This document shows positions 6,451 to 8,808 of a DNA stretch of 8,808 nucleotides, piece after piece (the first letter of the stretch is position 1; the number at the start of each line of letters is the position of its first letter). This DNA comes from Myxococcales bacterium (GTDB lineage: Bacteria > Myxococcota > Bradymonadia > UBA7976 > UBA1532), in NCBI GenBank assembly GCA_020430675.1, contig JAGQJJ010000118.1:1-8808 (forward strand), given 5' to 3'. A model generated the notes under the pieces. The model was not told where the DNA came from and made no database searches. It saw nothing but the letters and a program-made list of their open reading frames with translations. The position numbers and the translations under genes were made by a program.

Positions 6451-8025
6451 TCAAGGCATGGGCTCGATCGGCGTGCGCGGCCACCCCACGGCCGAGCGCA
6501 CCCCGGCTTCGACGGCGGCCATCACCGCCAGGGCGGTGGCATCGCAATACGGCCGCGCGACCACCTGCACCCCGACCGGCAGGCCCAGGCTCGCCGCGTC
6601 GATCGCGTTCTGTTTGCGCTCCAGGCGGTCGCCCCCGGCGCGCGGCTGGCCCAGATCGGCCTCGGCGACGCGGGTCACCGGCACGACGCCAGCAGGAAAA
6701 TTCAGCAACGAATACCGGAACATATAGCTCAGGGCCAACGCGAAGTCGCCCGACTCGCGGTGCCCCATCGCCGGCGTCGCGTGCGGGGGGCAGATCACCG
6801 CGTCGAGTTGCTCCCGGTTCCATGCATCGAGCGCCAGGCGCCGCATCTCGGTGCGCCGCGCGACCAGATCCCAGTAGCTTTGCACCGACTTCTCGCCGGC
6901 CTCGCGGATCACGCGCGAAAAGCGCCGGTCGCCCATGCGCTCGGCGACCAACGCGAGCATCGCACGCGCCGGACCGGGCAGCGCCAGCAAGATGCGCGAC
7001 GGCTTGAGCTGCGGCCCGAACGGCTCACCGGCCAACACACGCTCGTAGGTGCGCCCCCCATCGCTGGTGATCGCCGCCAGCCACAGATAGACCACCTCGC
7101 CCCGGTCGGGCGGCTGATAGGGCACCAAGGTCGCGCCCGCGGCCTCCAGCGCCTTGCGCGCGAGCCCCACCGCCCGCCGAATCGATGAGGTGGGCGTGAG
7201 ATGCCCATCGTCCTCGTACCACCCGATGCGCAGGCCCTTGACCTCGATCTGCCCCGGGTCGTCGGCCGGCAGCGGGGCGACAAACGGGTCCACCGTGGCC
7301 ATCTCGACCGGATCGAGCACCCGCCAGAGCGCGATCAGATCACCGACGGTGCGCGCCATCGGCCCAAGCTGCGAGCGCACCAGCTCCTGACCCGGCACCG
7401 CGCCGTGCATGCCGCGGTTGGACCAGCGATCAACCGTGGGCTTGAGGCCAGCAACGCCCGTGAAATGACAAGGGATGCGGATCGATCCGCCGATATCGGA
7501 GCCCAGCCCCAACGGCGAGATGCCCGCTGCGATCGCCGCCGCTTCGCCCCCGCTCGACCCGCCGGGCGTACGTTCGCCGTGCCACGGATTGCGCGTCACG
7601 CCCCAACGCGCGTTCTCCGTCTCTTGCGCCAGCAGCAATTGCGGGATGTTGGTCTTGCCCAGCACCACCGCCCCGGCGCGGCGGACGCGCTCGACGGTCA
7701 CCGCGTCACGCTCCGCCATCTTGCCGCTGCGGGCGGTGACGCCCAGCGTGGTCTCGGTGCCGGTGAGGTCGAGGTTGTCCTTGACCGTGATGGGCAACCC
7801 GCAGAGCGGCCCCGCTTTGCCCTGGGCCCGCACCGCGTCGGCATCTGCCGCCTCGCGCAGCGCCACGTCGAAGCGGCGCTGCACCAGCGCGTTGAGCCGC
7901 CCGTCGACCTGCTCGGTGCGCGCGATCAGCGCACGCACCGCCTCGACCGACGTGAAGTCGCGCCGTTCGAGGCCGGCGAGCAGTTCAACGGCGCTGAGTT
8001 GGTGGATTTCCATGCCGGTCAGCAT
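6451..8025 (-). CDS. Amidase-signature hydrolase, FAAH-like
   Basis: This is a 524-residue amidase-signature enzyme, expected to hydrolyse an amide C-N bond through a Ser-cisSer-Lys triad. All three residues are visible: Lys82 in PITVKDN, Ser157 in TPGGSSGGEAA and nucleophile Ser181 in GSDIGGSIRIP. The Lys-to-Ser spacing (99) and Ser-to-Ser spacing (24) equal those I recall for mammalian fatty acid amide hydrolase. The C-terminal FRYSLLNFPAGVVPVTRV (436-453) also resembles the FAAH branch more than GatA of the tRNA amidotransferase. There is no gatB or gatC alongside. Substrate is unknown; fatty acyl amides, aryl amides or small nitrogen compounds are possible. There is no signal peptide. ATG 8025 is used; ATG 8013 (MEIHQLSAVELL) is equally plausible and closer to the usual family start, and neither has a clear Shine-Dalgarno. 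It follows the EF-G gene by 59 bases, with a hairpin between. Confidence 0.92.
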   Translation of the reverse strand: MLTGMEIHQLSAVELLAGLERRDFTSVEAVRALIARTEQVDGRLNALVQRRFDVALREAADADAVRAQGKAGPLCGLPITVKDNLDLTGTETTLGVTARSGKMAERDAVTVERVRRAGAVVLGKTNIPQLLLAQETENARWGVTRNPWHGERTPGGSSGGEAAAIAAGISPLGLGSDIGGSIRIPCHFTGVAGLKPTVDRWSNRGMHGAVPGQELVRSQLGPMARTVGDLIALWRVLDPVEMATVDPFVAPLPADDPGQIEVKGLRIGWYEDDGHLTPTSSIRRAVGLARKALEAAGATLVPYQPPDRGEVVYLWLAAITSDGGRTYERVLAGEPFGPQLKPSRILLALPGPARAMLALVAERMGDRRFSRVIREAGEKSVQSYWDLVARRTEMRRLALDAWNREQLDAVICPPHATPAMGHRESGDFALALSYMFRYSLLNFPAGVVPVTRVAEADLGQPRAGGDRLERKQNAIDAASLGLPVGVQVVARPYCDATALAVMAAVEAGVRSAVGWPRTPIEPMP

Positions 8026-8038
8026 GGCACGACGCGCA

Positions 8039-8058
8039 GCCGGACGAAACCGTCCGGT
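8039..8058 (-). terminator. GC hairpin between EF-G and amidase genes, possible terminator
   Basis: CCGGACG (8040-8046) and CGTCCGG (8051-8057) are perfect inverted repeats around a four-base loop, with a G-T wobble pair extending the stem to 8039/8058. The hairpin begins 27 bases after the EF-G stop and ends about 14 bases before ATG 8025 of the amidase. No T-run follows on the minus strand, so it is not a classical intrinsic terminator. It may slow transcription, protect the EF-G message end, or mask the start of the amidase message. Confidence 0.35.
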
Positions 8059-8084
8059 GCGTGCGGCGGTGGGTCCAGGCGACC

Positions 8085-8808
8085 TTACTTGGCGCGCTTC
8101 TCGGCGTACTTGGTCTTCAGCTCTTCCGAGACCGACTGCGGCACCTGGGCGTAGCGCGAGAACTCCATCGTGAACTCGGCCTTGCCCTGCGTCGCCGACC
8201 GGATGATGGTCGAGTAGCCGAACATCTCCGACAACGGCACCTCGGCCTCGACCTGGCTGAAGCCGAGGTTCTCGGTGCTGTTGGTGATGATGCCGCGCCG
8301 CTGGTTCAGCGTGCCGATGATATTGCCCTGGAACTCGGTCGGGCCCTCGACGCCGACCTTCATGATCGGCTCAAGGATGATCGGCCGGGCGCGATCATAG
8401 GCTTCGCGGAAGGCGCCACGCGCGGCTTCCTGGAACGCGATGTCGGACGAGTCGACCGCGTGGGCCGCGCCGTCGTTGATCACGAACTGCACGTTGACCA
8501 CCGGGAAGCCGATCAGCCGGCCCTTGTCCATCATCGACTTGAAGCCCTTCTCGCAGGACGAGATGAACTCCTTGGGGATGGCGCCACCGACGATCTGCGA
8601 CTCGAAGTTGAAGTCGGCCTCTTCGTATGGCTGCATGAAGCCAGCCACGCGGCCGTACTGGCCCGAGCCGCCGGTCTGCTTCTTGTGGGTGTAGTTGTAA
8701 TCCACGTGGCGGGTGATGGCCTCGCGGTAGTTCACCTGGGGCGGGCCCACCTGGGCGTTGACGCCATACTCGCGCTTGATGCGCTCGATGTAGATCTCGA
8801 TGTGCAGT
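8085..8808 (-). CDS. fusA: Elongation factor G, spd-type, N-terminal part missing
   Basis: The last 240 residues of a translational GTPase are visible; the gene continues past the right edge, so the GTPase domain is not seen. It starts inside the family motif [18 protein letters not shown] at the end of domain III. Domain IV follows ([32 protein letters not shown]), with the tip loop [11 protein letters not shown] keeping the His (visible residue 116) that contacts the decoding centre in EF-G. Domain V then gives [31 protein letters not shown] and [11 protein letters not shown]. The wording around GASHAVDSS-like and TEFQG segments is closer to mitochondrial EF-G1 and the spirochaete/planctomycete/deltaproteobacterial group than to E. 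coli EF-G. That group splits into a translocase (spdEFG1) and a recycling factor (spdEFG2). I favour the translocase, but the choice is not secure from this fragment. It ends in TAA at 8085-8087. Confidence 0.93.
   Translation of the reverse strand, partial: LHIEIYIERIKREYGVNAQVGPPQVNYREAITRHVDYNYTHKKQTGGSGQYGRVAGFMQPYEEADFNFESQIVGGAIPKEFISSCEKGFKSMMDKGRLIGFPVVNVQFVINDGAAHAVDSSDIAFQEAARGAFREAYDRARPIILEPIMKVGVEGPTEFQGNIIGTLNQRRGIITNSTENLGFSQVEAEVPLSEMFGYSTIIRSATQGKAEFTMEFSRYAQVPQSVSEELKTKYAEKRAK

Noticed and set aside
6401..6823. N-terminal extension of malQ by 141 codons
   Set aside because: Overlaps the amidase coding region and is Gly/Arg/Ala-rich; ATG 6400 with GGGGAG gives the normal family start and length.
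7201..8154. Plus-strand open frame of 317 codons
   Set aside because: Opposite the amidase and the end of EF-G; composition typical of a codon-bias shadow.
1..8808. Search by eye for tRNA, rRNA, CRISPR, insertion sequences and direct repeats
   Set aside because: No supporting structure, spaced repeats, transposase motif or terminal inverted repeats were seen.

Overview
This is a GC-rich window of ordinary chromosomal character. I support seven protein-coding genes, one cut by each edge, and see no RNA gene, mobile element, CRISPR array or long repeat. The source is probably a member of the former Deltaproteobacteria, most likely Myxococcota or a relative. The evidence is threefold. Coding is tight with strong G/C third positions. 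There are exported proteins with Asp/Ala- and Pro/Ala-rich linkers after a lipobox. The EF-G resembles the spirochaete/planctomycete/deltaproteobacterial/mitochondrial (spd) EF-G type rather than E. coli EF-G. This is inference from style and homology memory, not a search.

Left third (1-3302): three predicted envelope proteins. A partial FG-GAP/VCBS-repeat lipoprotein reads leftward from 955. Divergent from it, across a 117-base gap, is a small cysteine-containing exported protein (1073-1582). It is followed on the same strand by a large LpoA-like lipoprotein with a periplasmic-binding-protein fold (1650-3302), of the kind often annotated as a penicillin-binding protein activator.

Middle (3303-4907): a 280-base non-coding stretch carries a small AT-richer pocket that may be a promoter. 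Then comes a tryptophan-rich cytoplasmic protein I do not recognise. Its stop codon overlaps the GTG start of a RimJ/RimL-type GNAT acetyltransferase, so the two are probably one transcript with coupled translation. The acetyltransferase ends 16 bases inside the end of the convergent malQ gene.

Right half (4892-8808, all minus strand): in transcription order, the C-terminal third of an EF-G gene, an amidase-signature hydrolase of the FAAH-like branch with an intact Lys-Ser-Ser triad, and malQ (amylomaltase) with all three catalytic carboxylates. A 7-bp GC hairpin without a T-tract lies between EF-G and the amidase.

I did not find a convincing new system. The parts most worth a second look are the unknown Trp-rich protein coupled to the acetyltransferase and the small cysteine-containing exported protein beside the LpoA-like gene.
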